Assembly (NCBI RefSeq): GCF_002754375.1
Contig: NZ_PEFF01000001.1
Span: 248,001-312,000 of the forward strand
DNA from: Variovorax sp. 54
Lineage (GTDB): Bacteria > Pseudomonadota > Gammaproteobacteria > Burkholderiales > Burkholderiaceae_C
Reading direction: 5' to 3'
DNA length: 64,000 nt
Numbering within the stretch: the first letter of the stretch is position 1; every line of letters starts with the position of its first letter. The position numbers and the translations under genes are program-made. Positions 16,924 to 25,368 of this stretch are shown here, in pieces. The notes beneath the pieces were generated by a model. The model was not told where the DNA came from. It searched no databases and saw nothing but the letters and a program-made list of their open reading frames with translations.

Positions 16924-17625
16924 ATGAAATCCTTCGCCATTGCCGCCGGTGCGCTCGCCGTTGCCGCTTTCGCCTGGCACGCGGCCCCTTCCTTCGCCGA
17001 GACCGCGCGCCGCGTGCCCGCGCCGGCAGCCGACCTGGCCGCGTCGGCCGACGCCACCACCGCCACCGCCGTGTTCGCAGGCGGCTGCTTCTGGGGTGTG
17101 CAGGGCGTGTTCCAGCGCGTCGAGGGCGTGAGCAATGCACTCTCGGGCTATGCGGGCGGCGAGGCCCGCACCGCGCGCTACAACGAGGTCGGCTCGGGCC
17201 GCACCGGCCATGCCGAGGCCGTGCGCATCAGCTACGACCCACGCAAGGTGAGCTACGGCAAGCTGCTGCAGATCTATTTCTCGGTGGCACACGACCCGAC
17301 CGAACTCAACCGCCAGGGCCCGGACACCGGCCCGCAGTACCGCTCCACCGTGTTCGCCGAAAACGCCGAACAGGCCCGCATCGCCAACGCCTACATCGCC
17401 CAGCTCAACCAGGCCAGGACCTTCGGCAAGCCGCTGGCCACCACGGTCGAGATGGCCAAGTCCTTCTACGCGGCCGAGGACTACCACCAGGACTACCTCA
17501 CGCTGCACCCGAACCAGCCCTACATCGCGATCAACGACCTGCCGAAGATCGACGACCTGAAGAAGCTGTTTCCCGAGAGCTACAAGGCCACGCCGTCGCT
17601 GGTGCGGGCGGCCAAGGCCAGTTGA
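16924..17625 (+). CDS. msrA: Periplasmic peptide-methionine (S)-S-oxide reductase
   Basis: A 233-residue MsrA with an N-terminal signal peptide (MKSFAIAAGALAVAAFAWHA to PSFAET), so it works in the periplasm, unlike the common cytosolic form. The active-site Cys55 is in FAGGCFWGVQ, with YAGGEARTARYNEVGSGRTGHAEAV and AHDPTELNRQGPDTGPQYRS completing the fold. Resolving cysteines are not evident near the C-terminus, so an outside reductant (a periplasmic thioredoxin-like protein) may be needed. It repairs the S-epimer of methionine sulfoxide and lies 94 bp after the methionine-rich peptide gene, its probable partner or substrate. Confidence 0.92.
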   Translation: MKSFAIAAGALAVAAFAWHAAPSFAETARRVPAPAADLAASADATTATAVFAGGCFWGVQGVFQRVEGVSNALSGYAGGEARTARYNEVGSGRTGHAEAVRISYDPRKVSYGKLLQIYFSVAHDPTELNRQGPDTGPQYRSTVFAENAEQARIANAYIAQLNQARTFGKPLATTVEMAKSFYAAEDYHQDYLTLHPNQPYIAINDLPKIDDLKKLFPESYKATPSLVRAAKAS

Positions 17626-17650
17626 TCAGCGCCTTGGGCCACCCCAACGC

Positions 17651-18946
17651 TCACAGCACCTTCGCGCGCTTCGCCTGCTCCGTCAGCTCCGCCCGGAAGT
17701 TCGGATGCGCAATGGCGATCAGCTCTTGCGCGCGCTGCTGGGCCGACTTGCCGCGCAGCTGCGCCACGCCGTACTCGGTGACGACGTAGTTGATGTCGTT
17801 CTTGCTCGTGCTCACATGCGTGCCCGGCGAGAGCGAGGGCACGATGCGCGAGATGGTGTCGTCCTTCGCCGTCGAGGGCAGCACGATGAAGGCCTTGCCG
17901 CCGCGCGAACGGTTGGCCGCGCGCACGAAGTCCGACTGCCCGCCGGTGCCCGAGTACGGCGCATGGCCCAGGCTCTCGGAGCCGCACTGGCCCAGCAGGT
18001 CGATCTGCATGGTGGCGTTGATGGCGATGAGGTTGTCGTTCAGCCCCGCCAGCGCCGGGTCGTTGGTGAAGTTCACCGGGTGCATCTCCAGCCCCGGGTT
18101 GCGGTCCATGAAGCGGTACAGCTTGTTCGAGCCCAGCGCGAAGGTCGCGACCGACTTGCCCGGCAGGTAGTTCTTGCGGCGGTTGGTGACCGCGCCGCTT
18201 TCGACCAACGTGAGGATGCCGTCGCCGATCATCTCGGTGTGGATGCCCAGGTCGCGCTTGCCCGTGAGCTGCATCACCACCGCGTCGGGAATGCCGCCGT
18301 AGCCGATCTGCAAGGTGGCGCCGTCGTCGATCAGGTCGGCCACGTGCTTGCCGATGGCTTCCTGCACCGGGCCGATCTTGGGCAGGCCGACTTCCATCAC
18401 GGGCTCGGTGCTCTCGACCAGCGCCGCCACCTGCGAAATGTGCACGTGGCAGTTGCCATGCGCGTAGGGCACGTTGGGGTTCACCTCGAGCACGACCGCG
18501 CGCGCCTTCGCCACGGCGGCCATCGTGTAGTCGGGGCCCAGGCTCAGCGCGAAGTAGCCGTGCGCGTCCATCGGCGAGGCCATGCTGAACACCACGTCGG
18601 CCGCGATCTGCCCGCGCTCGATCTGCGCGGGAATCTCGGAGAAGTAGTTGGGAATGAAGTCGATCCAGCCGGCCTGCCCGCCCGCACGCGTGGCGCCGCC
18701 GAAGAACAGCGCCACATGGCGCACATGCGCGACCGTCTCGGGGTCGATGTAGGCGTACTTGCGCATCGCAAGAATCTGCGCGACCTTCACGTCGCGGAAG
18801 TCGCGGCGCTGCTCGGACAGCGCCGTGAGCAGCGACGGCGGCTCGCCGACGCCCGTGGGCACGATGATCATGTCGCCGTTGCGCACCTGGCGCACGGCAT
18901 CGGCGGCGGAGACGCGCTTTTGCGCGTACAGGGTCTGGGCAGTCAT
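17651..18946 (-). CDS. Acetyl-CoA hydrolase/CoA-transferase family protein
   Basis: A 431-residue class I CoA-transferase of the acetyl-CoA hydrolase/4-hydroxybutyrate CoA-transferase group. Recognised by KRVSAADAVRQVRNGD, IPTGVGEPPSLL-type early segments, then ATLQIGYGGIPDAVV, DLGIHTEMIGDG and the late GTGGQSDFVRAANRS and VVTEYGVAQLRGK. Catalysis would go through a Glu-CoA thioester. The start chosen is the ATG giving MTAQTLYAQ; an open extension upstream overlaps the LysR gene and is rejected. It is 8 bp downstream of that LysR gene on the same strand. The physiological acyl donor and acceptor are not determined by the sequence. Confidence 0.87.
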   Translation of the reverse strand: MTAQTLYAQKRVSAADAVRQVRNGDMIIVPTGVGEPPSLLTALSEQRRDFRDVKVAQILAMRKYAYIDPETVAHVRHVALFFGGATRAGGQAGWIDFIPNYFSEIPAQIERGQIAADVVFSMASPMDAHGYFALSLGPDYTMAAVAKARAVVLEVNPNVPYAHGNCHVHISQVAALVESTEPVMEVGLPKIGPVQEAIGKHVADLIDDGATLQIGYGGIPDAVVMQLTGKRDLGIHTEMIGDGILTLVESGAVTNRRKNYLPGKSVATFALGSNKLYRFMDRNPGLEMHPVNFTNDPALAGLNDNLIAINATMQIDLLGQCGSESLGHAPYSGTGGQSDFVRAANRSRGGKAFIVLPSTAKDDTISRIVPSLSPGTHVSTSKNDINYVVTEYGVAQLRGKSAQQRAQELIAIAHPNFRAELTEQAKRAKVL

Positions 18947-18954
18947 GCCTGCCA

Positions 18955-19857
18955 CTATGCCTTCTTTTCGTTGGCGCCGAATTCGCGGTGCACCCAGTCG
19001 CGCAGCACCGTCGTCGCGGGCCGGCTGGCGGCACGCGGGCTGTACACGAGGTCGTAGCGGTAGCTTTCCACCGACAGCTCGAAAGGCTGCACCAGCAGGC
19101 CCGACGCCAGCTCGTCGGCCACCAGCGCCAGGCTCAACAACCCAACGCCCTGCCCTGCGACCGTGGCCTGCACCGCGTGAATCTCTTCGGTGAACGACAG
19201 GCCCGCCTGCGCATCGACGTCGGTGCGGCCCGCGCGCGCGAGCCACGTGCGCCACACCGGCGCCAGCGTTTCGTCGCGCCCCGCGCGCCCCCATTCGAAG
19301 TGGATCAGCGAGACAGCGCGCAGGTCTTTCCTGGCCGCGACCGCCAGCGCGGGGCTGCAGACCGGCGCGTAGTGGTCCTGGAACAGCGGCTCGACGACCA
19401 GGTCGGCATAGCGGCCGTTGCCATATCGGATGGCCGCGTCGGCCTCGGTGTCGAGGTCGACGACCTGGTTGGTGGCATCCAGCCGCAGCGTCCATTCGGG
19501 GTGCAGGTCGCGAAAGGTGCCGGCGCGCGGTGCCAGCCGGCGGGCCATGAAACCGACCGTGGACGACAGCGTGGCGATGCGCGTGCCCTTCAGGCGGCGC
19601 ACGCCGTCGACGGCGCGCTCGAAGCTGTCGAAGCCGTCGCGCAGCGCGGGGAACAGCTGATGCCCAGCGGCCGTCAGGTGCACCTGCCGCGTACCGCGTT
19701 CGAACAGGCGCACGTCGAGCGCTTCTTCGAGCTGCTTGATCTGGTGGCTGACAGCGGTCGGCGTGACGTGCAGCTCGTCGGCCGCCGCCTTGAAGCTCAG
19801 CCGGCGGGCCGCGGCCTCGAACACGCGCAATGCGCCCAGGGGAGGAAGTCTTCGCAT
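18955..19857 (-). CDS. LysR-type transcriptional regulator, GcvA-like
   Basis: A 300-residue LysR regulator of the GcvA subgroup. It opens MRRLPPLGALRVFEAAARRLSF, then the helix-turn-helix AAADELHVTPTAVSHQIKQLEE, followed by a co-inducer-binding domain ending near LRDWVHREFGANEKKA. It stands divergent to the RidA/flavoenzyme pair and just upstream of the CoA-transferase gene, so either could be its target. An inverted GCTGAATTCA/TGAAAAATCAGC element in the divergent gap is a likely binding site. The effector is unknown. Confidence 0.9.
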   Translation of the reverse strand: MRRLPPLGALRVFEAAARRLSFKAAADELHVTPTAVSHQIKQLEEALDVRLFERGTRQVHLTAAGHQLFPALRDGFDSFERAVDGVRRLKGTRIATLSSTVGFMARRLAPRAGTFRDLHPEWTLRLDATNQVVDLDTEADAAIRYGNGRYADLVVEPLFQDHYAPVCSPALAVAARKDLRAVSLIHFEWGRAGRDETLAPVWRTWLARAGRTDVDAQAGLSFTEEIHAVQATVAGQGVGLLSLALVADELASGLLVQPFELSVESYRYDLVYSPRAASRPATTVLRDWVHREFGANEKKA

Positions 19858-19869
19858 GCGGACAGATTA

Positions 19870-19900
19870 GCTGAATTCATCTGTCGACTGAAAAATCAGC
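19870..19900. promoter_or_regulatory. Candidate LysR operator between lysR and the RidA gene
   Basis: GCTGAaTTCA and TGAAaaaTCAGC form an interrupted inverted repeat in the 139-bp divergent gap, 12 bp from the regulator start. It fits the dyad-type recognition site of LysR proteins. Confidence 0.45.
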
Positions 19901-19996
19901 CTTTGTCGGGTGCTCTCCTCATCCCTAGATTCCAGGGGTCGCAGGAAGAAATCACTTCCACGGCTGATCTGAAATTCACCATAGAAGGCACCCGTC

Positions 19997-20401
19997 ATGC
20001 AACTGCAACCCCAACAAATCCACACCCAACCCGACCCCTACGCGCCCTTCCTGCTGTCGCAGGCCATCCAGCTCGGCAACCTCGTCTTCGTGTCCGGCCA
20101 GGCCGCGATCGGCGACGACGGCGAGATCGTCGGCAAGGGCGACTTCGACCGCCAGGCCGAGCAGGCTTTCAAGAACCTCGACCGCGTGTTGCGGGCCGCC
20201 GGCACGGGCCTGGGCAGCGTGGTCAAGGTGACGATCTTCCTGACCTCCATGTCGCACTTTCCAAAGATCGTCGAATTGCGCCGCCAGTGGTTCTCGGCCC
20301 CCTACCCGGCCGACACCATCGTCGAGGTCTCGGGCCTGTACTCGCCCGACGCGATGATCGAGATCGAGGCCATCGCCGTCGCGCCGGGAGACGCCCGATG
20401 A
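19997..20401 (+). CDS. Rid-family protein lacking the catalytic arginine
   Basis: A 134-residue YjgF/YER057c/UK114-type protein that should form a trimer in the cytoplasm. Family segments FVSGQAAIGDDGEIVGKGDF, QAEQAFKNLDRVL and IEIEAIAVAPGD are plain. At the position of the enamine/imine deaminase arginine (Arg105 of E. coli RidA, in PARSCVEV) this protein has Asp106 in YPADTIVEV. Deamination of 2-aminoacrylate is therefore unlikely; it belongs with the Rid subgroups of unknown reaction. It overlaps the following flavoenzyme gene as ATGA, which suggests a joint catabolic task. Confidence 0.88.
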   Translation: MQLQPQQIHTQPDPYAPFLLSQAIQLGNLVFVSGQAAIGDDGEIVGKGDFDRQAEQAFKNLDRVLRAAGTGLGSVVKVTIFLTSMSHFPKIVELRRQWFSAPYPADTIVEVSGLYSPDAMIEIEAIAVAPGDAR

Positions 20402-21492
20402 ACACGCCGCTGTTCTCGCAGGCGAACCTGAACGGCCTGCAGTTGCCCAACCGCCTGGCCGTGGCGCCGATGACACGCGTCAGCGCCTCGCCCGAGGGCC
20501 ACGCCAACGGCACCATGGCCCGCTACTACGAACGCTTTGCGCGGGGCGGCTTCGGCCTCGTCATCACCGAAGGCATCTACACCGACGCGGCGTATGCGCA
20601 AGGCTATTTCCGCCAGCCCGGCCTGAGCGATCGCGAACAGGCCCGCGCGTGGCAGCCGGTGGTAAAGGCGATCCAGGGCACAGGCGGACGCGTCATCGCG
20701 CAGCTCATGCATGCGGGCGCGCTGTCGCAGTTCAATCGCTTTCGCGACCACACGGCGGGGCCGTCGGCGATTCGCCCCCGCGGCACGCAGATGACGGCCT
20801 ACCGCGGCGAAGGCGAGTACCCGGTGCCTCGCGCGATGACCGATGCCGACATCGCCGAGGCCATTCGCGGCTTCGCCCGGGCCGCACTGCTGGCGACGGA
20901 AGTGGCGGGCTTCGACGGCGTGGAGATTCACGGCGCGAACGGCTACCTGCTCGACCAGTTCATGACCGGCCACACCAACGCGCGCACCGACCGTTGGGGC
21001 GGTGCCCTCGCACACCGCGTGCAGTTGACCGTCGAGGTGGTGCGTGCCGTGCGGCAGATGCTGGGTGCGTCGGCACCGGTCGGCGTGCGCATCTCGCAAA
21101 GCAAGGTCAACGACTTCGCCCACAAGTGGCCGGAAGCCGGGGCCGGTGCGGCGACCGTGTTCGGGGCGCTGGCGCACAGCGGCATCGACTACCTGCACGT
21201 CACTGAGTTCGAAGCCTGGCGCCCGGCCTTCGGCGATACGGGGCCGAGCCTGCTGCAGCTCACGCGCCGCCATGCGCCGGGCATTGCGATCGTCGCCAAC
21301 GGCAGCCTGCACGACCCGTTGCGTGCCGAGGCGGCACTCGCGGATGGCGCCGACTTCGTGGCACTGGGGCGCGGCGCGCTGTCGAACCCCGACTGGCCGA
21401 AGCGACTGAAGGAAGGCCGCACGCTCGCCGCCTTCGACCCGGCGTTGCTGTCGCCCGTGGGGGACATCAAGCCGATGGAGCAGCAACCCTAG
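20398..21492 (+). CDS. NADH:flavin oxidoreductase (old yellow enzyme family)
   Basis: A 364-residue FMN-dependent TIM-barrel enzyme. It begins with LFSQANLNGLQLPNRLAVAPMTRVSAS. QLMHAGALSQ, the substrate-binding GFDGVEIHGANGYLLDQF and ADFVALGRGALSNPDW (phosphate-binding end) are classic. It may reduce activated alkenes or act in a demethylation or oxidation step, depending on the substrate. Its ATG overlaps the Rid-family stop. The stop codon shares CTAG with the stop of the convergent gene, leaving no room for a terminator. The longer in-frame reading upstream is not used because it runs through the Rid gene. Confidence 0.88.
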   Translation: MNTPLFSQANLNGLQLPNRLAVAPMTRVSASPEGHANGTMARYYERFARGGFGLVITEGIYTDAAYAQGYFRQPGLSDREQARAWQPVVKAIQGTGGRVIAQLMHAGALSQFNRFRDHTAGPSAIRPRGTQMTAYRGEGEYPVPRAMTDADIAEAIRGFARAALLATEVAGFDGVEIHGANGYLLDQFMTGHTNARTDRWGGALAHRVQLTVEVVRAVRQMLGASAPVGVRISQSKVNDFAHKWPEAGAGAATVFGALAHSGIDYLHVTEFEAWRPAFGDTGPSLLQLTRRHAPGIAIVANGSLHDPLRAEAALADGADFVALGRGALSNPDWPKRLKEGRTLAAFDPALLSPVGDIKPMEQQP

Positions 21493-22661
21493 ATGATGTT
21501 CTTCTCGATCAACGGCCGGTTCTCCAGAATGCGCGCGAACGACAGCGGCGACAGGTCGAGGCTGCGGTAGCCACCGAAGCGGATCAGCTCGGCGATACCC
21601 CGCCCCGCCGCTGGGCACTGCTGCAGGCCGTGGCCCGAGAAGCCGTTCGCGAAGTACAGGTTGTCGCAGTCCGGGTGCAGGCCGAGGATCGCGTTGTGGT
21701 CGAACAGGTTCATCTCGTAGTAGCCGGCCCAGGCGCCCGTCATGCGGACGGCTTCGAAGGCCGGAATGCGTTCGGCCAGCGCTGGCCAGATGAAGCTGTC
21801 GAAGGCCTCGTGTTCGACGTCGAGCGGCGCGTCATCGGGGTCCCGGTCTTCGGGCGGCGCGAAGCCGCAGATGAACTGTCGACCTTCGGGCCGCAGCCAG
21901 ATGCCGGAGGTGTCGATGACCAGCGGGCAACCGGGCAAGGTCTCGGGGCATGAAAAGCTGAACACGCTGCGGCGTCGGCCGCGCACCGGCAGGTCGATGC
22001 CCGCCCATTCGGCCACCTTCGCGGCCCAGGCGCCGGCGGCGTTGACGACGATGTCGGCATCGATCGTCTCGCCGTGGTCGAGGTGCACGCCGGTCACGCT
22101 GCGGCCCTGGCGGCGCAGCCCCGTGGCATGCGCCTGCACGTACCGTGCGCCCTGCGATGCGGCCTTCTTGCGAAAGGCCTGCAGCAAGCTGTAGCCGTCG
22201 TACCAGCCCTCGCCCGAAAGGCCGAGCGATGCGAGCGCGATGCCCTCGGTCGAGATCCACGGGAAACGCGCCTTCAGCTCCTCGGGCGTTAGCAGCGCCA
22301 CGTCCACCGCATGCGCCTTCTGCATCGCGTGGTTCTCGCGCAGCACGTCGACGCCCGCCGGCGAGGCCAGGTAGAGGTAGCCGGGCTCGACCAGGCCGAT
22401 GTCGGGCGCGTCATCGCCCACGCGAAGGGTCTCGCCCAGCGTGCGGAAGAAGTCGATGCCGTAGAGCGACATCTCGATGTTGATGGCGGTGGAAAACTGC
22501 TGCCGGATCGAACTGGCCGACAGCGCCGACGAGGCCTGCCGGTACGAGAAGTCGCGCTCCACCACCGTGATGTCGAAGGCCTCGCCTGCCGGGTCGGCGC
22601 CCAGGAAGTACGCGATGGCCGAGCCGATGGCTCCGCCGCCGATGATCGCCACACGCCGCAT
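21489..22661 (-). CDS. FAD-dependent amino-acid oxidase/dehydrogenase (DAO family)
   Basis: A 390-residue DAO-superfamily enzyme. The dinucleotide fold is MRRVAIIGGGAIGSAIAYFL (Gly8, Gly10, Gly13), with VVERD ending the second strand. SALSASSIRQQFST and the late GLHPDCDNLYFANGFSGHGLQQCPAAGRGI are typical of sarcosine/dimethylglycine/glycine oxidase relatives. It would oxidise a secondary amine or D-amino acid and pass electrons to oxygen or quinone. It faces a LysR gene divergently across a 78-bp gap, so that regulator probably controls it. The substrate is not determined. Confidence 0.85.
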   Translation of the reverse strand: MRRVAIIGGGAIGSAIAYFLGADPAGEAFDITVVERDFSYRQASSALSASSIRQQFSTAINIEMSLYGIDFFRTLGETLRVGDDAPDIGLVEPGYLYLASPAGVDVLRENHAMQKAHAVDVALLTPEELKARFPWISTEGIALASLGLSGEGWYDGYSLLQAFRKKAASQGARYVQAHATGLRRQGRSVTGVHLDHGETIDADIVVNAAGAWAAKVAEWAGIDLPVRGRRRSVFSFSCPETLPGCPLVIDTSGIWLRPEGRQFICGFAPPEDRDPDDAPLDVEHEAFDSFIWPALAERIPAFEAVRMTGAWAGYYEMNLFDHNAILGLHPDCDNLYFANGFSGHGLQQCPAAGRGIAELIRFGGYRSLDLSPLSFARILENRPLIEKNII

Positions 22662-22739
22662 GAGATGCCTTTCCGTGTCTTTCGGTGCCTGGGCCCGGGC
22701 AGTTGCCTGGGCTGCGCACGCTCCCGCCAGAATAGCGCG

Positions 22740-23633
22740 ATGAGAAAAGACATTCCCAACCTCGGCGCGCTGCAGGCCTTCGAGGCCTCGGCACGCCTGG
22801 GGAGCTTCACCCGCGCGGCGACCGAGCTGGCGCTCACGCAAAGCGCCGTCGGCCGCCAGGTGGCGATGCTGGAGCAGCGCCTGGGCGTGCCGCTGTTCTC
22901 GCGCGTGCGCAAGCGGCTGACGCTCACCGACGTGGGCCGCGAGTACGCCGCGCGCATCCGCCGCCACCTCGACCAGATCCGCCGCGACACGCTGGAGATC
23001 AGCGCCGGCCACGAGATGGGCTTCATGCTCGAACTGGCCGTGGTGCCGACCTTCGCCACGCAATGGCTCATCCCGCGGCTGCCCGATTTCAGCCGCCTGC
23101 ACCCGAACATCACGGTGAACCTGTCGGCGCGCTCGCAGCCCTTCTCGTTCCAGGAACACGCGTACGACGCGGCGATCTACTTCGGCGACCAGTTCTGGCC
23201 GAACACGCGCGGCGGGCTGATCTTTTCCGAAGGCGAGATGGTGCCCATCTGCAGCCCCGCGTTCCGCGACGCGCACGCCCAGTGGGACGAAGCTGGCTTC
23301 GAGCGCTGCCGCCATGTGCACCTGAGCACGCGCGCCCATGCATGGCGCGACTGGTACGCGCAGCAGGAATGGGAGTACACGGTGCACGCCTCGCGCGGGC
23401 CACGCTACGAGCTGTTCACCATGGTGGTGGCCGCCGCGGCGGCGGGCATGGGCGTGGGGCTGGCGCCGCGCCTCCTGATCGAACAGGAACTGCGCACTGG
23501 CGAACTCGTGATTCCAGTGGACCGGCACCTCGACGTGCACCAGGGCTACTACTTCGCGTACCCCGAAGGCCGGCCGGCCTCCGGGGCGCTGGAGCAGTTC
23601 AAGCAGTGGGTGCTGGGGCTGACACCCGCCTGA
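22740..23633 (+). CDS. LysR-type transcriptional regulator, GcvA-like
   Basis: A 297-residue regulator. The HTH is in FTRAATELALTQSAVGRQVAMLEQRLG and the ligand domain runs from about residue 92, with VVPTFATQWLIPRLPDFSRLHP. GcvA-type features include the MVVAAAAAGMGVGLAPRLL segment. It is divergent from the DAO-family oxidase gene and most likely regulates it in response to its substrate or product. The ATG is preceded by a weak ribosome-binding site. Convergent with the aldo/keto reductase gene, 14 bp apart. Confidence 0.88.
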   Translation: MRKDIPNLGALQAFEASARLGSFTRAATELALTQSAVGRQVAMLEQRLGVPLFSRVRKRLTLTDVGREYAARIRRHLDQIRRDTLEISAGHEMGFMLELAVVPTFATQWLIPRLPDFSRLHPNITVNLSARSQPFSFQEHAYDAAIYFGDQFWPNTRGGLIFSEGEMVPICSPAFRDAHAQWDEAGFERCRHVHLSTRAHAWRDWYAQQEWEYTVHASRGPRYELFTMVVAAAAAGMGVGLAPRLLIEQELRTGELVIPVDRHLDVHQGYYFAYPEGRPASGALEQFKQWVLGLTPA

Positions 23634-23647
23634 GCCGGTGAACCGCG

Positions 23648-24676
23648 TCAGACGGGGTTCGGGTTGCGCTCCAGAAAGCCCTGCTGGTGCCAGTACGGAT
23701 AGGCCCGCGTCGTCGCGCTGGCCGCGTCGAGTTCGGCGACCTGTGCGGGCGTGAGGTTCCAGCCCACGGCGCCGAGGTTCTGGCGCAGTTGCGCTTCGTC
23801 GCGCGCGCCGACCACCACGCTCGACACCGTCGGGCGCTGCAGCAGCCAGTTGAGCGCGACCTGCGGCACCGTCTTGCCGACTTCGGCGCCGACTTTCTCC
23901 AGCGCCTCGACCACGCGATACAGCAGCTCGTCGGCCACCGGCGGGCCCATGTCGGCCGTCACGTGCAGGCGGCTGTTGGCCGGCAGCGGCTGGCCGCGGC
24001 GGATCTTGCCCGTGAGCCGGCCCCAGCCCAGCGGGCTCCAGACCACGGCGCCCACGCCCTGGTCTTGCGCCAACGGCATCAGCTCCCACTCGTACTCGCG
24101 CCCGACCAGCGAGTAATACGCCTGGTGCGCCACATAGCGCGCATAGCCGCGCTGCTCCGACACCGCCAACGACTTCATCAGGTGCCAGCCCGAGAAGTTC
24201 GATGCGCCCACATAACGCAGCTTGCCCGCACGCACGAGGTCGTCGAGCGTGGACAGCGTTTCTTCCACCGGCGTGCTCGCATCGAAACCGTGCAGCTGGA
24301 ACAGGTCGATGTAGTCGGTGCCCAACCGCTTCAGCGACGCATCGACCGCCTGCACGAGGTGCTGGCGCGACGAGCCCACGTCGTTCGGCCCGTCGCCGCT
24401 GCGGAAGGTGGCCTTGGTCGAGATCAGCAGCCGGTCGCGCGGCCGGCCCTTGAGCGCCTCGCCCAGCACCGATTCGGCGGCGCCGCCCGAGTAGATGTCG
24501 GCGCTGTCGAACATGTTCACGCCGGCGTCCATGCAGATGTCGATCAGCGTGCGCGCCTCGGCCACGTCGGTGCTGCCCCACGCGCTGAAAAACTCGCCCT
24601 TGCCGCCGAAGGTGCCGGTGCCGAAGCTCAACACGGGGACCTTGAGGCCCGATTTGCCCAGATGACGGTATTCCAA
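23648..24676 (-). CDS. Aldo/keto reductase, TTG start
   Basis: A 342-residue NADPH-dependent reductase of the YajO/voltage-gated-channel-beta-like AKR group. The catalytic tetrad is visible: Asp and Tyr in FDSADIYSGG, Lys in LISTKATF and His in DLFQLHGFD. The start is TTG, giving MEYRHLGKSGLKVPVLSFG, placed 7 bases after AAGGAG; no ATG or GTG fits this well-conserved N-terminus. It probably reduces aldehydes or ketones, with no specific substrate implied. Longer upstream readings would run through the divergent GNAT gene region and lack family similarity. Confidence 0.87.
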   Translation of the reverse strand: MEYRHLGKSGLKVPVLSFGTGTFGGKGEFFSAWGSTDVAEARTLIDICMDAGVNMFDSADIYSGGAAESVLGEALKGRPRDRLLISTKATFRSGDGPNDVGSSRQHLVQAVDASLKRLGTDYIDLFQLHGFDASTPVEETLSTLDDLVRAGKLRYVGASNFSGWHLMKSLAVSEQRGYARYVAHQAYYSLVGREYEWELMPLAQDQGVGAVVWSPLGWGRLTGKIRRGQPLPANSRLHVTADMGPPVADELLYRVVEALEKVGAEVGKTVPQVALNWLLQRPTVSSVVVGARDEAQLRQNLGAVGWNLTPAQVAELDAASATTRAYPYWHQQGFLERNPNPV

Positions 24677-24799
24677 AGTGCTACTCCTTGAATCGAACGA
24701 ACAACGAACACGGATGAATGACGCAACCATTGTTGGCCGCCGCGGGGAACCCCGTCGCGCGTCGGGCTTTGCAGCACGTCGGCTCGCTACGATCGAACG

Positions 24800-25252
24800 A
24801 TGCAGATCTCGATTGAAAACCCGAACCAGCCCGACGTCATCCAGCTCATCGACGACCTCGATGCGTACCAGAAGCCGCTGTACCCGCCCGAGAGCCATTA
24901 CGGCATCGACCTGGCCGCGCTGTCGGCAGCGCATGTGTTGTTCGCGGTCGCGCGTGACGACGCCGGCACGGCCATCGGCTGCGGCGCGCTCGTCATGAAC
25001 CCCGGCTACGGCGAACTCAAGCGCATGTATGTGCGCCCGCAGAACCGCGGGCAAGGCGTGGCGGCGAAGGTGCTGGGTTTTCTCGAAGGCGAAGCCAAGG
25101 CGCACGGATGCGCACTGTTCCGGCTGGAGACGGGCGTGAGCCAGCCCGAGGCGCTGGCGTTCTATGCGCGCGCGGGGTATGCGCGGCGCGAGCGCTTCGG
25201 CGACTACCCGGACGATCCGTTGAGCGTGTTCATGCAGAAGGCAGCGGCTTAG
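24800..25252 (+). CDS. GNAT-family N-acetyltransferase
   Basis: A 150-residue acetyltransferase. The acetyl-CoA pyrophosphate-binding motif is RMYVRPQNRGQGVAAKVLGFL, with beta-strand GELKRMYV before it and FRLETGVSQPEALAFYARAGY following as motif B. It resembles the PhnO/ElaA-sized single-domain GNATs. The acceptor is unknown. It is divergent from the aldo/keto reductase across 123 bp that holds no other feature I can support. It is followed by 116 bp to the SRPBCC gene. Confidence 0.85.
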   Translation: MQISIENPNQPDVIQLIDDLDAYQKPLYPPESHYGIDLAALSAAHVLFAVARDDAGTAIGCGALVMNPGYGELKRMYVRPQNRGQGVAAKVLGFLEGEAKAHGCALFRLETGVSQPEALAFYARAGYARRERFGDYPDDPLSVFMQKAAA

Positions 25253-25368
25253 CCTCGAGGGTCGGGCCGATCAGGGTTTGTCCCAGTCCTGGACCTGTCG
25301 AATCGCAGCGGGCTCATCCGACGTCACCATAGAGGGTCGTCCTCTGAACTTCAAAGGAGAAAGCAACC

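Noticed and set aside
21489..21492. Overlapping stop codons of the old yellow enzyme and DAO genes as a frameshift sign
   Set aside because: Both proteins have complete family length; sharing CTAG is simple tail-to-tail packing.
24677..24799. Repeated CGAACGAACAACGAACA tract between the aldo/keto reductase and GNAT genes as an operator
   Set aside because: The repeats are short and irregular, and no dyad or matching copy elsewhere in the window supports regulation.
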